This document shows positions 1 to 8,419 of a stretch of DNA of 64,000 bases, in pieces. Positions within the stretch are counted from its first letter, which is position 1. Every line of letters starts with the position of its first letter. This stretch comes from Deltaproteobacteria bacterium (GTDB lineage Bacteria; Myxococcota_A; Polyangia; GCA-2747355), in the NCBI GenBank assembly GCA_020633415.1, contig JACKDQ010000006.1:248001-312000 (forward strand), in the 5' to 3' direction. Under the pieces are notes generated by a model. It was given only the letters and a program-made list of their open reading frames with translations. It did not search any database and had not been told where the DNA came from. A program made the position numbers and the translations under genes.

Positions 1-595
1 CCCAGCTCGGATTGGTGGTCTGGGCATAGAGCGCTCCACTGCCACCGGTCGCCAAAACCACCGCCGCCGCCGGAACGTTGACCACGCTCCTCCCGCGCCG
101 GCAACGCACGCCGCAGACCCGTCCTTCGCCGTCGCGCAGCAGCGCCTCAACACAGGTTTGCTGACGCCAGATGATCCGCGGCTGGCGACGGACGGAGGCG
201 TTGAGCGCATCGATCACTGCAGCACCGGTGCGATCAGCACTGTGCCAAATCCGCGCCACCGAGTGACCGCCCTCGCGGGCGCGATCGGCGCTGAAGCGAC
301 AACCGAGATCGTAAAGACGCGCAATAAGTGCTGGGGCCGCGCCGACCACCGACGTCACGGCTTGGCGGTCGGCCAGCCCGCCGGCAACCGCGAGGGTATC
401 GAGCACATGCTGTTGCATCGCGTCGGCCGATGCGCTTGCCGCAGCAATGCCCCCTTGAGCCAAGGCGCTCGCACTGGGCGTTGGGTCGCTCGGCCGCCCT
501 GCGCTGAGCAGTAGGACCGGGTGCCGCTGTGAGGCCTGCAACGCACAGAGCAAACCCGCAGCGCCGCTTCCGACGATGCAAATCGGCGCACTCAT
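1..595 (-). CDS. nadB: L-aspartate oxidase NadB, N-terminal part (runs off the window)
   Basis: Flavoprotein oxidising L-aspartate to iminoaspartate, the first step of de novo NAD synthesis; its product goes to quinolinate synthase NadA, encoded just upstream. The frame opens MSAPICIVGSGAAGLLCAL, a dinucleotide-binding GxGxxG fold for FAD, and continues with SALAQGGIAAA, the conserved flavin-contact segment of the succinate dehydrogenase/NadB family, and with an ATGGSGALY segment near the window edge. About 198 codons are present; the C-terminal part lies beyond base 1. The ATG shares ATGA with the nadA stop, so the two are translationally coupled and should share the NrtR-type control seen upstream of nadA. 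Confidence 0.93.
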   Translation of the reverse strand, partial: MSAPICIVGSGAAGLLCALQASQRHPVLLLSAGRPSDPTPSASALAQGGIAAASASADAMQQHVLDTLAVAGGLADRQAVTSVVGAAPALIARLYDLGCRFSADRAREGGHSVARIWHSADRTGAAVIDALNASVRRQPRIIWRQQTCVEALLRDGEGRVCGVRCRRGRSVVNVPAAAVVLATGGSGALYAQTTNPSW

Positions 596-1599
596 GGAAC
601 CAACTCGAACATGCGCTCGACGCTGCGCCGCGCCCGCACCGCGAGCTCTTTTGCGATCACGACCTCGTAACGCAGCTCGCGCAACGCATCGCGCAGGTTT
701 TCCAGCGTGATGCGCTTCATATGGGGACAAAGCGTGCAAGGGCGGACGAATTCGATCTTTGGGAAGCGCCCGGCAACGTTGTCACTCATCGAGCACTCGG
801 TCAGCATCAGCAACTTGCCCGGACGTTGGCGATCAACGAAAGCCTCCATCGCCGCGGTTGATCCGACGAAGTCGGCCTCACGCGTGACCTCGGGTGAACA
901 CTCGGGATGCGCTAGCACCACGACGCCTGGGTGGTCGGCACGCAGTGCGCGGACTTGCTGACCACTGAACCGCTGGTGAACTTCGCAGTGCCCATCGAAG
1001 GTGATCACCTCGACCTCGGGCAACTGCTCGGCGATCCACAGGCCGAGGTATTCATCAGGAACGACGATCACCCGTGGCGCCGCGAGCGCTTTGACCAACT
1101 GAACAGCGTTGCCCGAGGTACAACAGACGTCTACTTCGGCTTTCACCGCCGCCGGCGTGTTGACATAGGCGACGATCGGCACCCCTGGATAACGCTCGCG
1201 CAGCGTCCGCACGTCTTGGGGCGTGATCGCCTCGGCCAGCGAACAACCGGCCGCGGGCTCGGAGATCAGCACGCGCTTTTGCGGGTTGAGCAATTTGGCC
1301 GTCTCCGCCATGAAATGGACGCCAGCGACGACGATCACTTCGGCATCGCTGTTGCGGGCGCGCTTGGCCAGCGCCAAGGAGTCGCCGGTCAGGTCGGCCA
1401 CACCGTAAAAGATCTCACTGGCCATGTAATTGTGCGCGAGGATCACGGCGTTTCGCTCGGCCTTCAGTGCGTTGATCTCGGCGACCAGCGGCGCTTGCTC
1501 TTCCCATTCGGCGCGCTCGACCACATGGGCGATGCGTCGATAGATCGCCTCGGTCTGGTGGGCTACGGCGGCGGTGTAAGCTGTGTTGGTCGGTATCAT
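592..1599 (-). CDS. nadA: quinolinate synthase NadA
   Basis: Iron-sulphur enzyme condensing iminoaspartate with dihydroxyacetone phosphate to quinolinate, second step of de novo NAD synthesis in the cytoplasm. 335 residues, normal family length. Visible signatures are LAHNYMASEI near residue 55, GVHFMAETAKLLNP near 93, C119, HPEC with C234, and C288/C291 in the typical PCTLCPHMKR stretch; C119, C234 and one of the last pair are the expected [4Fe-4S] ligands. The ATG at 1599 follows a GGGGG run 7 bases upstream; an ATG at 1613 hits a stop after five codons. The gene overlaps nadB by four bases, and its promoter carries two operator-like repeats. Confidence 0.97.
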   Translation of the reverse strand: MIPTNTAYTAAVAHQTEAIYRRIAHVVERAEWEEQAPLVAEINALKAERNAVILAHNYMASEIFYGVADLTGDSLALAKRARNSDAEVIVVAGVHFMAETAKLLNPQKRVLISEPAAGCSLAEAITPQDVRTLRERYPGVPIVAYVNTPAAVKAEVDVCCTSGNAVQLVKALAAPRVIVVPDEYLGLWIAEQLPEVEVITFDGHCEVHQRFSGQQVRALRADHPGVVVLAHPECSPEVTREADFVGSTAAMEAFVDRQRPGKLLMLTECSMSDNVAGRFPKIEFVRPCTLCPHMKRITLENLRDALRELRYEVVIAKELAVRARRSVERMFELVP

Positions 1600-1620
1600 C
1601 GCGTAACCCCCATGAGTAGA

Positions 1621-1662
1621 TTTTCTCGTTTTGAGAATATTTATATTCTATTGTTGAGAATA
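1621..1662 (-). promoter_or_regulatory. two tandem NrtR-type operator candidates at the nadA promoter
   Basis: Two 19-bp imperfect palindromes share one architecture, TATTCTC-N5-GAGAATA. Site 1 (1621-1639) reads TTTTCTCGTTTTGAGAATA and site 2 (1644-1662) reads TATTCTATTGTTGAGAATA; they repeat every 23 bp. Site 2 covers the -10 box and most of the spacer, site 1 the predicted start of transcription, a classic repression layout. NrtR, the Nudix-related repressor of NAD genes, is encoded immediately upstream, which makes it the obvious ligand. That pairing is inferred from position. Confidence 0.65.
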
Positions 1663-1673
1663 ATGGTTGTCAA
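1645..1673 (-). promoter_or_regulatory. sigma-70 promoter of nadAB
   Basis: On the minus strand there is a TTGACA -35 box (1668-1673), an exact 17-base spacer and a TAGAAT -10 box (1645-1650), so 11 of 12 positions match consensus. The start of transcription should fall near 1638, about 40 bases before the nadA ATG. It is one of the strongest promoters readable in the window, and both boxes lie in or next to the inverted repeats described separately. Confidence 0.75.
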
Positions 1674-1717
1674 GGCTGCCGGCCAAGAATCGCTAGCCCG
1701 ATGAATCGATGGAATTT

Positions 1718-2671
1718 TTAGCGGGCGCCGGGGAGGCCCACGCCGGGGGTCGGTCGCTCGCGCAAGACATCGCCGCGAAAGCGAAACAACTCCGCCGGAC
1801 GACCACCGGTCGGGCGATGATGTCCGGTCGGCTCGACCAGCCCAGCCGCCGAAACCAGGCGGCGGAAGTTGGGGGTATGCAGCGTAAACCCGGCGAGTGC
1901 CTCAACCAGGCGCTGAAGCTGGCTGAGGGTGAATTCGCTGGGCAGCATCTCGAAGACCACCGGGCGATAGCTCAGTTTGCCGCGCACGCGCCCAAGGGCC
2001 GTGGCGACGATCCGACGATGGTCCAAGGCCATCGGACGACCCAAGGCGATCTCAGATGCGCTCGGCAATTGATTGCCACGCTGTTGGGCGTCGCGCCGGG
2101 CTTCATCGACCAAACCAACCTCATAGAGCAACTCGTAACGCTCCAGCACGCGGTGCGGATCCCAAGCTGATCCAGAGAGGCCAAAGGTAATATCTGCACG
2201 CAAGCCCCGCCGGGGATCATCTTTGGCCCAGCTGCGCAGGGCTGGAACGATCAGTCGGTCGATCTGCTCGGGACGACCAGCACGAAAGTCCTCCCAAGGA
2301 AACAGCTGATAGCACGGCAGCCACTGTGAGCGATGGCGAGCGGGCGCGATCTCTCGGCGGACCAAGGCGAGATAGGCGATGGTCAGCGCGCGGCGCTGGG
2401 GGTCGCGACCTCGGTCGCCAAAGGTATAGAGTTGCTCAACGTAGGCCAGGTGCGCGCCCACAGTGCGCTCCACCATGCGGCGCAACGCACGCTCGAGTGT
2501 CGTATCGATATCATCGATCGCACCGTGAGCGATCGCCAACCCACCGTGAGCGTCCTCCAACGCAAGAACTTCCGGCTGGTCGTCCTTTACGCCGAGCAGC
2601 ACGGCACAGAGGCCAACATCGGCCCGCTCCCGCTCGGCGGTCCGGCTCGTTTCAACCTGAGGCTGCGTCAC
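1718..2671 (-). CDS. nrtR: NrtR-like transcriptional regulator of NAD metabolism
   Basis: Predicted DNA-binding regulator made of an N-terminal Nudix-like sensor fold (about residues 20-130) and a C-terminal winged helix (about 225-310). Family hallmarks are YVEQLYTFGDRGRDP near residue 98, the AYLALV strand, and FTLSQLQRLVEAL with GRPAELFRF in the DNA-binding part. The Nudix box is degenerate (GAIDD, then RRMVERTVGA instead of a REUxEExGU motif), as expected for a sensor that binds but does not hydrolyse NAD-related ligands. At 317 residues it is longer than typical NrtR proteins because of a middle linker. It starts at a GTG and lies directly upstream of nadA-nadB on the same strand. Confidence 0.85.
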   Translation of the reverse strand: MTQPQVETSRTAERERADVGLCAVLLGVKDDQPEVLALEDAHGGLAIAHGAIDDIDTTLERALRRMVERTVGAHLAYVEQLYTFGDRGRDPQRRALTIAYLALVRREIAPARHRSQWLPCYQLFPWEDFRAGRPEQIDRLIVPALRSWAKDDPRRGLRADITFGLSGSAWDPHRVLERYELLYEVGLVDEARRDAQQRGNQLPSASEIALGRPMALDHRRIVATALGRVRGKLSYRPVVFEMLPSEFTLSQLQRLVEALAGFTLHTPNFRRLVSAAGLVEPTGHHRPTGGRPAELFRFRGDVLRERPTPGVGLPGAR

Positions 2672-2763
2672 GCCGGCATGATAGCCGAATCCGGCTCGCC
2701 CGTCTTGTTTTGTCGTAGCTCGGCGCTGGCACGCAGCCGCCGGCCCACTGCAAACAGGCCTGC

Positions 2764-2982
2764 TTAGACCGTTTCCGAATCACTGGCTGAAGGCGCGACG
2801 AAGAACAGCAACGCACCGACGATGACCAGCGCAGCGCGGATTGCCCAGCCGATGCCGGTCCCCCAAAGCTCGATCCAGGCCAGCACTTTTAGATTGTAGT
2901 TAAACAGCGCGAGCGCGATCGAGAGCAGCCCTGCTAACGCCAACAACGCACCGATACCGCCAAGGTGTTTCATCCGAGTCAT
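2764..2982 (-). CDS. small conserved-type membrane protein, function unknown
   Basis: 72 residues with two hydrophobic segments (about 9-27 and 45-62) separated by a short loop containing IELWGTGIGW, then a polar SASDSETV tail. The ATG is followed by MTRMKHLGG; an internal Met at residue 4 is an alternative start. GAGGATGACTCGG upstream offers a Shine-Dalgarno for the inner start. It stands on the same strand as nrtR with a 92-base gap, so co-transcription is possible. No catalytic motif is visible and no function can be given. Confidence 0.7.
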   Translation of the reverse strand: MTRMKHLGGIGALLALAGLLSIALALFNYNLKVLAWIELWGTGIGWAIRAALVIVGALLFFVAPSASDSETV

Positions 2983-3049
2983 CCTCCGTGATCATCTCCG
3001 CCCAGAGCAATGCGAAGTTGGTGCCAACACCGTCGGCCCGGAAAAACCA

Positions 3050-3199
3050 TCATTGGCGCGCGACCAGCGCGGGAGTGATGACTGTCGTCCCCGCAAACAC
3101 GCTGACGCTGTACAATCCATCCGGCAGAAAAGGTTCACCATCACCAACGGATAGCTGGGAGGAGACTGCCGTCCGCCCCAGCTGTGACCGATCCTTCAC
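3050..3199 (-). CDS. possible 49-residue ORF coupled to tatD (low confidence)
   Basis: A GTG at 3199 shares GTGA with the tatD stop codon and opens 49 codons ending at TGA 3050. The product has a strand-like C-terminal half (LPDGLYSVSVFAGTT, then VITPALVARQ) that reads like protein rather than noise, and the 4-base overlap imitates the coupling used throughout this genome. There is no independent evidence: it could be a small real protein, the remnant of a longer gene, or a chance ORF. Confidence 0.3.
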   Translation of the reverse strand: MKDRSQLGRTAVSSQLSVGDGEPFLPDGLYSVSVFAGTTVITPALVARQ

Positions 3200-4020
3200 A
3201 GCGCAAACAGCTGCGCGGCATTTTCGCGGGTCAAGCGGCAGAGCTCAGCGAATGACACGCCGACCAACTCGGCGACAAAGCGCGCCGTATGGGCGACCAG
3301 CGCCGGCTCGTTGCGGCAGCCGCGGTGTGGGATGGGCGCCAAATAGGGGGCGTCGGTTTCGATCAACAATCGATCATGAGGCACCAATTGGGCGGCCCGA
3401 CGCAGCGTATCGGCGCCGGCGAAGGTGACGATTCCCGACAGCGAGATATGCAAGCCAAGGTCCAAGGCCCGACGACACTCGTCGGGACCTCCGGTAAAAC
3501 AGTGCAGCACACCGCCCACCGGCAGCACCGCGCGCTCGAGCAGCGCGAAGGCGTCGTCGTAGGCCTCGCGAACGTGGATCACGACCGGCAAGCGGTAGAT
3601 CGCACAGGCCTCGAGTTGGCGGGCGAATAGCTGGCGCTGACGCTCACGCGGTGAAAAGTCGTAGTAGTAGTCGAGGCCCGTCTCGCCGATCGCCGACGCC
3701 GTCGAGGACCAGTGCGTGCAGAGCTCGTCCCAATCGGCATCAACGAACGCCGCGGCTTCATGGGGATGAACGCCCGCACTGTAGCTGACTTGTTCGGGCA
3801 GCTCGACAGCCAGCTCCTGGCAACGGCGTGTCGAAGCGATGTCCGTCGCGATGCAGAGCACGCGCGAGACCCCGGCTTGGCGCGCACGCTCGAGCACCGC
3901 GTGGCGCTCGCCCCAGAGCGCATCGTTGTCGAGGTGAGCGTGGCTGTCGGTGAGCGCCTCGGGCGCGACCAAATCCACTGACGCTAGAGGCGCCGGCTGT
4001 TTACGCTTTTTCTTTCCCAT
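3196..4020 (-). CDS. tatD: TatD-family metal-dependent deoxyribonuclease
   Basis: Cytoplasmic TIM-barrel hydrolase of the TatD/YcfH group, whose members are 3'-5' exonucleases or DNases linked to DNA repair. Metal-binding signatures are visible: DSHAHL near the N-terminus, GVHPHEA, IGETGLDYYYDFS, VIHVREA, LHCFTGG and the C-terminal IETDAPYLAP. 274 residues from the ATG at 4020 (MGKKKRKQPAPL), with a basic 8-residue lead. A longer open frame to 4167 exists but would overlap the divergent lipoprotein gene and adds a low-complexity leader, so I reject it. Confidence 0.93.
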   Translation of the reverse strand: MGKKKRKQPAPLASVDLVAPEALTDSHAHLDNDALWGERHAVLERARQAGVSRVLCIATDIASTRRCQELAVELPEQVSYSAGVHPHEAAAFVDADWDELCTHWSSTASAIGETGLDYYYDFSPRERQRQLFARQLEACAIYRLPVVIHVREAYDDAFALLERAVLPVGGVLHCFTGGPDECRRALDLGLHISLSGIVTFAGADTLRRAAQLVPHDRLLIETDAPYLAPIPHRGCRNEPALVAHTARFVAELVGVSFAELCRLTRENAAQLFAL

Positions 4021-4091
4021 CGAACGGTTCTTGCCCTCGGCCAGTTCGCCGCAGTATACACCGCCAAACCCTTGGCTCGCGTAGGTGCCCG

Positions 4092-5039
4092 ATGAAGACC
4101 CTGCTAAAGACGCTGTTGCTGTTTGGACTCTTGCCGCTTTTTTGGGGCTGCGCGAGCGACGCAACATCGGCCAAGGACGGCAGCACCAGGGCCGATAGCG
4201 CGGCCGCCGATGGCGGTAGCGTCACGCTGATCGACAATCAGGGATTGATCGATGCCTGCGTGCGTGCAACCGCCTGCGGGATCAAGGTCTATCCCGGCAT
4301 CGCCAACTGCGTCGACGCTTATCGCTCGCTGTTCGTCGAGCGTGGAAACGGTGCGGTGATGTCCGAGGTCTATCGGTGCGTCAACGCAGCCAAGAATGAC
4401 TGCGCTGCAATGTCCAAGTGTTTCGACGCACGGGGCGCCTGCGATCAGACGTTTCAAGCGCGGTGCGAGGGAACGATTGCGCTCTCCTGCGATCTGATCG
4501 ACAAGCGGGTATACGGCGTCGACTGCAAGTACGCCGGCCGGATCTGCCACGTCGGGTCAGCATCGACGATCACCGCCTCTTGCACACCGGCGGCATGCGA
4601 TAGCAGTTTCACGGCCTATTGCCAGGGGAACACGCTGTTCAAGTGCGCGGGTGGCATCGTCGAGACTTCCGACTGCACAAAAGATGGATTGCGCTGCCTG
4701 GTCCGAAAGGATGACAAAGCAGGCTGCGCTGGCACCGGCGAGACCGTCTGCAACTCGAACGAAATCTCTCCCGAGTGCGAAGGCGCGAGCGTCGTCGTCG
4801 ACTGCATCTTTAATCGCATTCACCGCTACGACTGCAGTGCTGAAGGCAAGACCTGCCAAGGTGGCAGCTGTGTGGGCGGCAGCACGCCCGATTGCGGAAA
4901 CGATCTGCGAGCTCAATGCGAAAACGGCAAGCTCAAGTCCTGCGTCGACGGAAAGTACGAGATCATCGACTGCGCCGCGCTGGGTCTCAAGCCGTGTATT
5001 GTTCCCGACGGCAAGGACTGGGCACGCTGCGACAGCTAA
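4092..5039 (+). CDS. cysteine-rich repeat lipoprotein, Myxococcota-type
   Basis: 315 residues with a lipoprotein signal peptide and lipobox LFWGC (Cys20 acylated), then an Asp/Ser/Gly linker. The mature part carries about 30 cysteines. From about residue 125 to the end four related units of 40-50 residues can be seen, each of the form C-x7/8-C-x8/9-C-x6/7-C, for example CENGKLKSC then IIDCAALGLKPC. Such disulphide-rich modules are frequent in predicted surface lipoproteins of Myxococcota. It is transcribed alone, diverging from tatD 71 bases away. Probably anchored in the outer membrane; ligand and role unknown. Confidence 0.88.
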   Translation: MKTLLKTLLLFGLLPLFWGCASDATSAKDGSTRADSAAADGGSVTLIDNQGLIDACVRATACGIKVYPGIANCVDAYRSLFVERGNGAVMSEVYRCVNAAKNDCAAMSKCFDARGACDQTFQARCEGTIALSCDLIDKRVYGVDCKYAGRICHVGSASTITASCTPAACDSSFTAYCQGNTLFKCAGGIVETSDCTKDGLRCLVRKDDKAGCAGTGETVCNSNEISPECEGASVVVDCIFNRIHRYDCSAEGKTCQGGSCVGGSTPDCGNDLRAQCENGKLKSCVDGKYEIIDCAALGLKPCIVPDGKDWARCDS

Positions 5040-5093
5040 ACGAGCAGAGAAAGCTCCGCGCGAGCTGAGCACCGCGTGCCGGCCTCGGTGGGG

Positions 5094-5426
5094 CTACATG
5101 CCGGCCTTCTTGACCTGCTCGAGCATCTGAATGCCGTGCACCAACGAAGCGCCACCGCGAATCGCCGTGGCCACATGGACAGCTTCGGTCATCTGCTCGA
5201 GATCGGCGCCCGCTTCAAGCGAGCCCGTCGTATAGGCGTCGATGCAGTAGGGGCACTGCACAGCGTGCGCCACGGCCAAGGCGATCAGCGATTTTTCGCG
5301 AACGCTCAGCGCTCCTTCGGCGAAGACTTCGCCGTAATAGTCGAAGAACTTGCGCGCCAAGCTGTCATTGCCTTGCGCGATCTCGGAAAACTTGGGCAAG
5401 TGCTCCGGTTTGTAGTAGCTGTCCAT
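5094..5426 (-). CDS. AhpD-like alkylhydroperoxidase-domain protein (arsenosugar-associated peroxidase-like type)
   Basis: 110 residues of the carboxymuconolactone decarboxylase/AhpD fold. The core LIALAVAHAVQCPYCIDAYT holds the redox CPYC pair, followed by EAVHVATAIRGGASLVHG. It resembles the subgroup named arsenosugar biosynthesis-associated peroxidase-like proteins, but no ArsS-type radical SAM gene lies nearby, so a general thiol-peroxidase role is equally possible. The ATG at 5426 is preceded by GAGAGGGAATCC, a good Shine-Dalgarno. It converges on the lipoprotein gene and diverges from glutathione reductase, which would fit a shared redox role, though that is only neighbourhood evidence. 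Confidence 0.85.
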   Translation of the reverse strand: MDSYYKPEHLPKFSEIAQGNDSLARKFFDYYGEVFAEGALSVREKSLIALAVAHAVQCPYCIDAYTTGSLEAGADLEQMTEAVHVATAIRGGASLVHGIQMLEQVKKAGM

Positions 5427-5570
5427 TGGATTCCCTCTCGGCCGTGAGCCCGCAGCCTAGCAAATACGGCGATACCGGCAAGCGCTGCTCGACGATTGGT
5501 CCTCGATCGCAGCCCAGTGCCGATCTAGACTAGGCGCCGATTAGCGAGCAGTTGTCTTGCGGAGAAGCGA

Positions 5571-6923
5571 ATGAGTTACGACTACGACCTGCTGACCATT
5601 GGTGCCGGATCGGGCGGGGTGCGAGCCAGTCGCATGGCTTCGAGTTACGGCGCTCGTGTCGCGGTCGTCGAAGAGCGATACCTCGGCGGAACCTGCGTCA
5701 ACGTTGGCTGTGTGCCAAAGAAGCTATTGGTCTACGCGGCACAGTTCTCCCAGGCCTTTTCAGACGCCCACGGCTTTGGCTGGCAAGGCACGCCTGCCCA
5801 ATTCGACTGGGCGACACTGATCGCCAACAAGAACGCCGAGATCGAACGACTTAACGGTGTCTACCAGCGACTGCTCACCAACGCCGGGGTGGAGATCATC
5901 GATGGTCATGGAGAGCTGCTCGATGCCCATCGCGTGCGGATCGGCCAACGTGTCGTCAGTGCCGATAAGATTCTGATCGCCACGGGCGGCTGGCCGGTGA
6001 TCCCTGATGCCCCGGGATCGCAACATGTGATCAGCTCCAACGAAGCGTTCTTTCTCACTGAGCTACCGCGACGGGTCACTGTCGTCGGTGGCGGCTATAT
6101 CGGCGTCGAGTTCGCTGGCATCTTCTCGGGTCTTGGCGCGCAAACCACGCTGATCTATCGCGGCCCGTTGTTTATGCGCGGCTTTGATGACGACTTGCGC
6201 ACCACCCTCGCTGAAAGCATGCGCGGGCGTGGCGTCGACCTGCGCTTTAACACCACCGTGGGCGCGATCGAAAAGCGCGCTGATGGCCTGCACTGCACGC
6301 TCAGCGACGGTTCTAAGCTGATCACTGACCAAGTACTCTGCGCGATCGGCCGCCGACCTCGAATCGATGGGTTGGGCTTGGAGCAGGTCGGCGTACAGAC
6401 CCGCGAGAGCGGCGCGATCATTGTCGACGATCGCTTCCGCACATCGGTGGATAACATCTACGCCCTTGGCGATGTGACCGATCGCGTCCAACTAACCCCA
6501 GTGGCGCTCGCCGAGGGTATGGCGCTAGCCTCGAATCTCTTTCGCGGAACGAACCACGGCGTAGACTACCAAAACATTCCCTCCGCGGTGTTTAGTCAAC
6601 CCAACCTCGGCACGGTCGGCCTAACCGAACAGCAAGCGCGCGAACGATTCGAAAAGATCAGGGTCTATCGCTCAAAGTTCCGGGCAATGAAACACACGCT
6701 CAGCGGACGAGATGAGCAGACGCTGCTCAAGTTGGTCGTCGACGACGCTACGGATCGCGTCATCGGCTGCCACATGGTCGGCGATGACGCTGGAGAGATC
6801 ATCCAAGGCCTCGCGGTGGCGATCAAGTGCGGCGCGACCAAGGCGCAATTTGACGCGACTGTGGGCATTCACCCAACGACGGCGGAAGAGTTCGTCACGA
6901 TGCGCACGCCCGTCGCCGACTAG
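5571..6923 (+). CDS. gor: glutathione-disulfide reductase
   Basis: NADPH- and FAD-dependent reductase returning GSSG to GSH in the cytoplasm. 450 residues in usual order: FAD motif GAGSGGVRAS (11-20), redox-active disulphide GGTCVNVGCVPKK with C42 and C47, NADPH motif VVGGGYIGVEFAG near 170, second FAD motif YALGDVTD near 298, and the dimer-interface catalytic HPTTAEEFV near the C-terminus. The spacing and the RYLGGTCVNVGCVPKKL form fit glutathione reductase better than mercuric or dihydrolipoyl reductases. The ATG follows GCGGAGAAGCG. Only 8 bases separate its stop from the methyltransferase gene, so they are probably one transcript. Confidence 0.93.
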   Translation: MSYDYDLLTIGAGSGGVRASRMASSYGARVAVVEERYLGGTCVNVGCVPKKLLVYAAQFSQAFSDAHGFGWQGTPAQFDWATLIANKNAEIERLNGVYQRLLTNAGVEIIDGHGELLDAHRVRIGQRVVSADKILIATGGWPVIPDAPGSQHVISSNEAFFLTELPRRVTVVGGGYIGVEFAGIFSGLGAQTTLIYRGPLFMRGFDDDLRTTLAESMRGRGVDLRFNTTVGAIEKRADGLHCTLSDGSKLITDQVLCAIGRRPRIDGLGLEQVGVQTRESGAIIVDDRFRTSVDNIYALGDVTDRVQLTPVALAEGMALASNLFRGTNHGVDYQNIPSAVFSQPNLGTVGLTEQQARERFEKIRVYRSKFRAMKHTLSGRDEQTLLKLVVDDATDRVIGCHMVGDDAGEIIQGLAVAIKCGATKAQFDATVGIHPTTAEEFVTMRTPVAD

Positions 6924-6931
6924 CCCGCGCA

Positions 6932-8419
6932 ATGTGCCTGATCGATCTCGGTGGCCGTGCGCCACGCCCCGGCGACCAGATAGAACTCGAATTCGAGCGA
7001 CTTTCGGAAGCCGGCGGCTGCCTCGGTACGATCGTCGTGCCGATCGGCCCGCAGCAAGAGCCGCGCCGCTATCGTGTCGAAGTGCCGCGAGGTTTGCTGC
7101 CCGGTGAACGGGCGCGCGTCTCGTTGACCAAGCGATACCGTCGAACCTTTCAAGCGCGAGCCCTGTCCTTGCTGCGCCCTAGCCCGCATCGCCAGGATCC
7201 GCGCTGTATTCATGCGAGAGGTCTCGGTCGAGCGCTCTGTGGGGGCTGTGCGATGCAAACGCTCGACTACAGTCAGCAGCTCGCGCTCAAACAACAACGC
7301 GTCGAGCGGCAGCTGGCGGCGGCAAACGTCGATCCGCGATTGATCTTGCCGATCGTCGCTTGCGACTCACCCTACTTCTATCGCAACAAGATGGAGTTCT
7401 CGTTCGCCGGTGAGCCTGCGGCGAAGGTCGCGCTGGGACTGCATCCGCCAGGATACCGCTATGATGTGGTTGACCTCAGTGGCTGCCAGCTGCTCTCACC
7501 ATTTACCGGTCCGCTGCTCGAAGCGGTCCGTGGCTGGGCCAACGCGACCGAGCTGCCGGTGTTTTCCCCTCGGCAACAATGCGGTTGGCTCTTGCAGCTG
7601 ACGGTCCGCGAGGGCAAAAACACCAACGAGCGCCTGCTGGAGCTCTTGACCTCCACCGAAGACCCGGTGTCGACCGCCCAGCGTCACCGACCCGCGCAGG
7701 CGTTGGCCGAGGGCCTCGTCACTGCGGTGCTCGCCGCGGCCGATCAGTCTGCGCAGCCGATCGATTCGATTTATTGGACCCGCAAGCGCGCGCAGCGCGG
7801 CCAGCCAACAACGCTCGAGCAAACGCTGCTGTTTGGCAAGGCGGCGATCGATGAGCGCCTCGACCTGCCAGACGGTCGCTCGCTAACGTTCAGCATCGAC
7901 CCGCGGGCATTTTTTCAACCGAATCCGCGCCAGGCTCAGCAGCTCTATGGGCTGGTGATCGCGGGCTTTGCTGAGCGGCCAGTGGCGCGCCTGCTCGACC
8001 TCTACTGCGGAACCGGAACGATCGGGCTTTCTCTGGCCAATGCTTGCCAAGAGGTCGTTGGCGTCGAGCTCAGTCAACCCGCTGTCGACCAAGCCCGTGC
8101 TAGCGCTTTGCGCAATCAGATCGCCAACGCTCGATTCTTTGTCGGTGACGCGGCGAAAGTGCTCGAGGAGGACTTGCGTGACCAGCGCTTCGATGGCTTG
8201 GTGGTCGACCCGCCCCGCAATGGCTTGTCGACTGCGGCCCTCGAGCGCGTGCTCACCGTCGATGCGGCTCGGCTGATCTACGTTTCCTGCAACCCGGCAG
8301 CGCTGGCGCGCGATATCCACGGACTGGACCAGCGCTACAAACTGCGCTCAGCGCAGCCGGTTGATATGTTTCCCCACACCGCCCACGTCGAGACGGTGGC
8401 CATCCTCGATCGTCGCTAG
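6932..8419 (+). CDS. rlmD: RlmD/RumA-family 23S rRNA (uracil-C5)-methyltransferase
   Basis: SAM-dependent methyltransferase that makes 5-methyluridine in 23S rRNA. The first 80 residues form a TRAM-like RNA-binding beta domain; cysteines around CIHARGLGRALCGGCAM and SGCQLL match the iron-sulphur ligands of this family. The methyltransferase part shows DLYCGTGTIGLSLA (SAM site), DPPRNG, and SCNPAALARD with catalytic Cys453. 495 residues is slightly longer than E. coli RumA because of an insertion near residues 240-275. Which uridine it modifies cannot be settled here. It sits 8 bases after gor and its stop overlaps the convergent neighbour by 4 bases. Confidence 0.9.
   Translation: MCLIDLGGRAPRPGDQIELEFERLSEAGGCLGTIVVPIGPQQEPRRYRVEVPRGLLPGERARVSLTKRYRRTFQARALSLLRPSPHRQDPRCIHARGLGRALCGGCAMQTLDYSQQLALKQQRVERQLAAANVDPRLILPIVACDSPYFYRNKMEFSFAGEPAAKVALGLHPPGYRYDVVDLSGCQLLSPFTGPLLEAVRGWANATELPVFSPRQQCGWLLQLTVREGKNTNERLLELLTSTEDPVSTAQRHRPAQALAEGLVTAVLAAADQSAQPIDSIYWTRKRAQRGQPTTLEQTLLFGKAAIDERLDLPDGRSLTFSIDPRAFFQPNPRQAQQLYGLVIAGFAERPVARLLDLYCGTGTIGLSLANACQEVVGVELSQPAVDQARASALRNQIANARFFVGDAAKVLEEDLRDQRFDGLVVDPPRNGLSTAALERVLTVDAARLIYVSCNPAALARDIHGLDQRYKLRSAQPVDMFPHTAHVETVAILDRR

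Noticed and set aside
931..1704. Long plus-strand ORF (257 codons) opposite nadA
   Set aside because: It is the shadow of nadA in a complementary frame: it has no family motif and runs across the nadA promoter.
2988..3428. 146-codon plus-strand ORF across the end of tatD
   Set aside because: Composition shifts abruptly where it runs antisense to tatD, and no Shine-Dalgarno or domain is seen.
4021..4167. N-terminal extension of tatD
   Set aside because: Would overlap the divergent lipoprotein gene and adds low-complexity sequence absent from the family.
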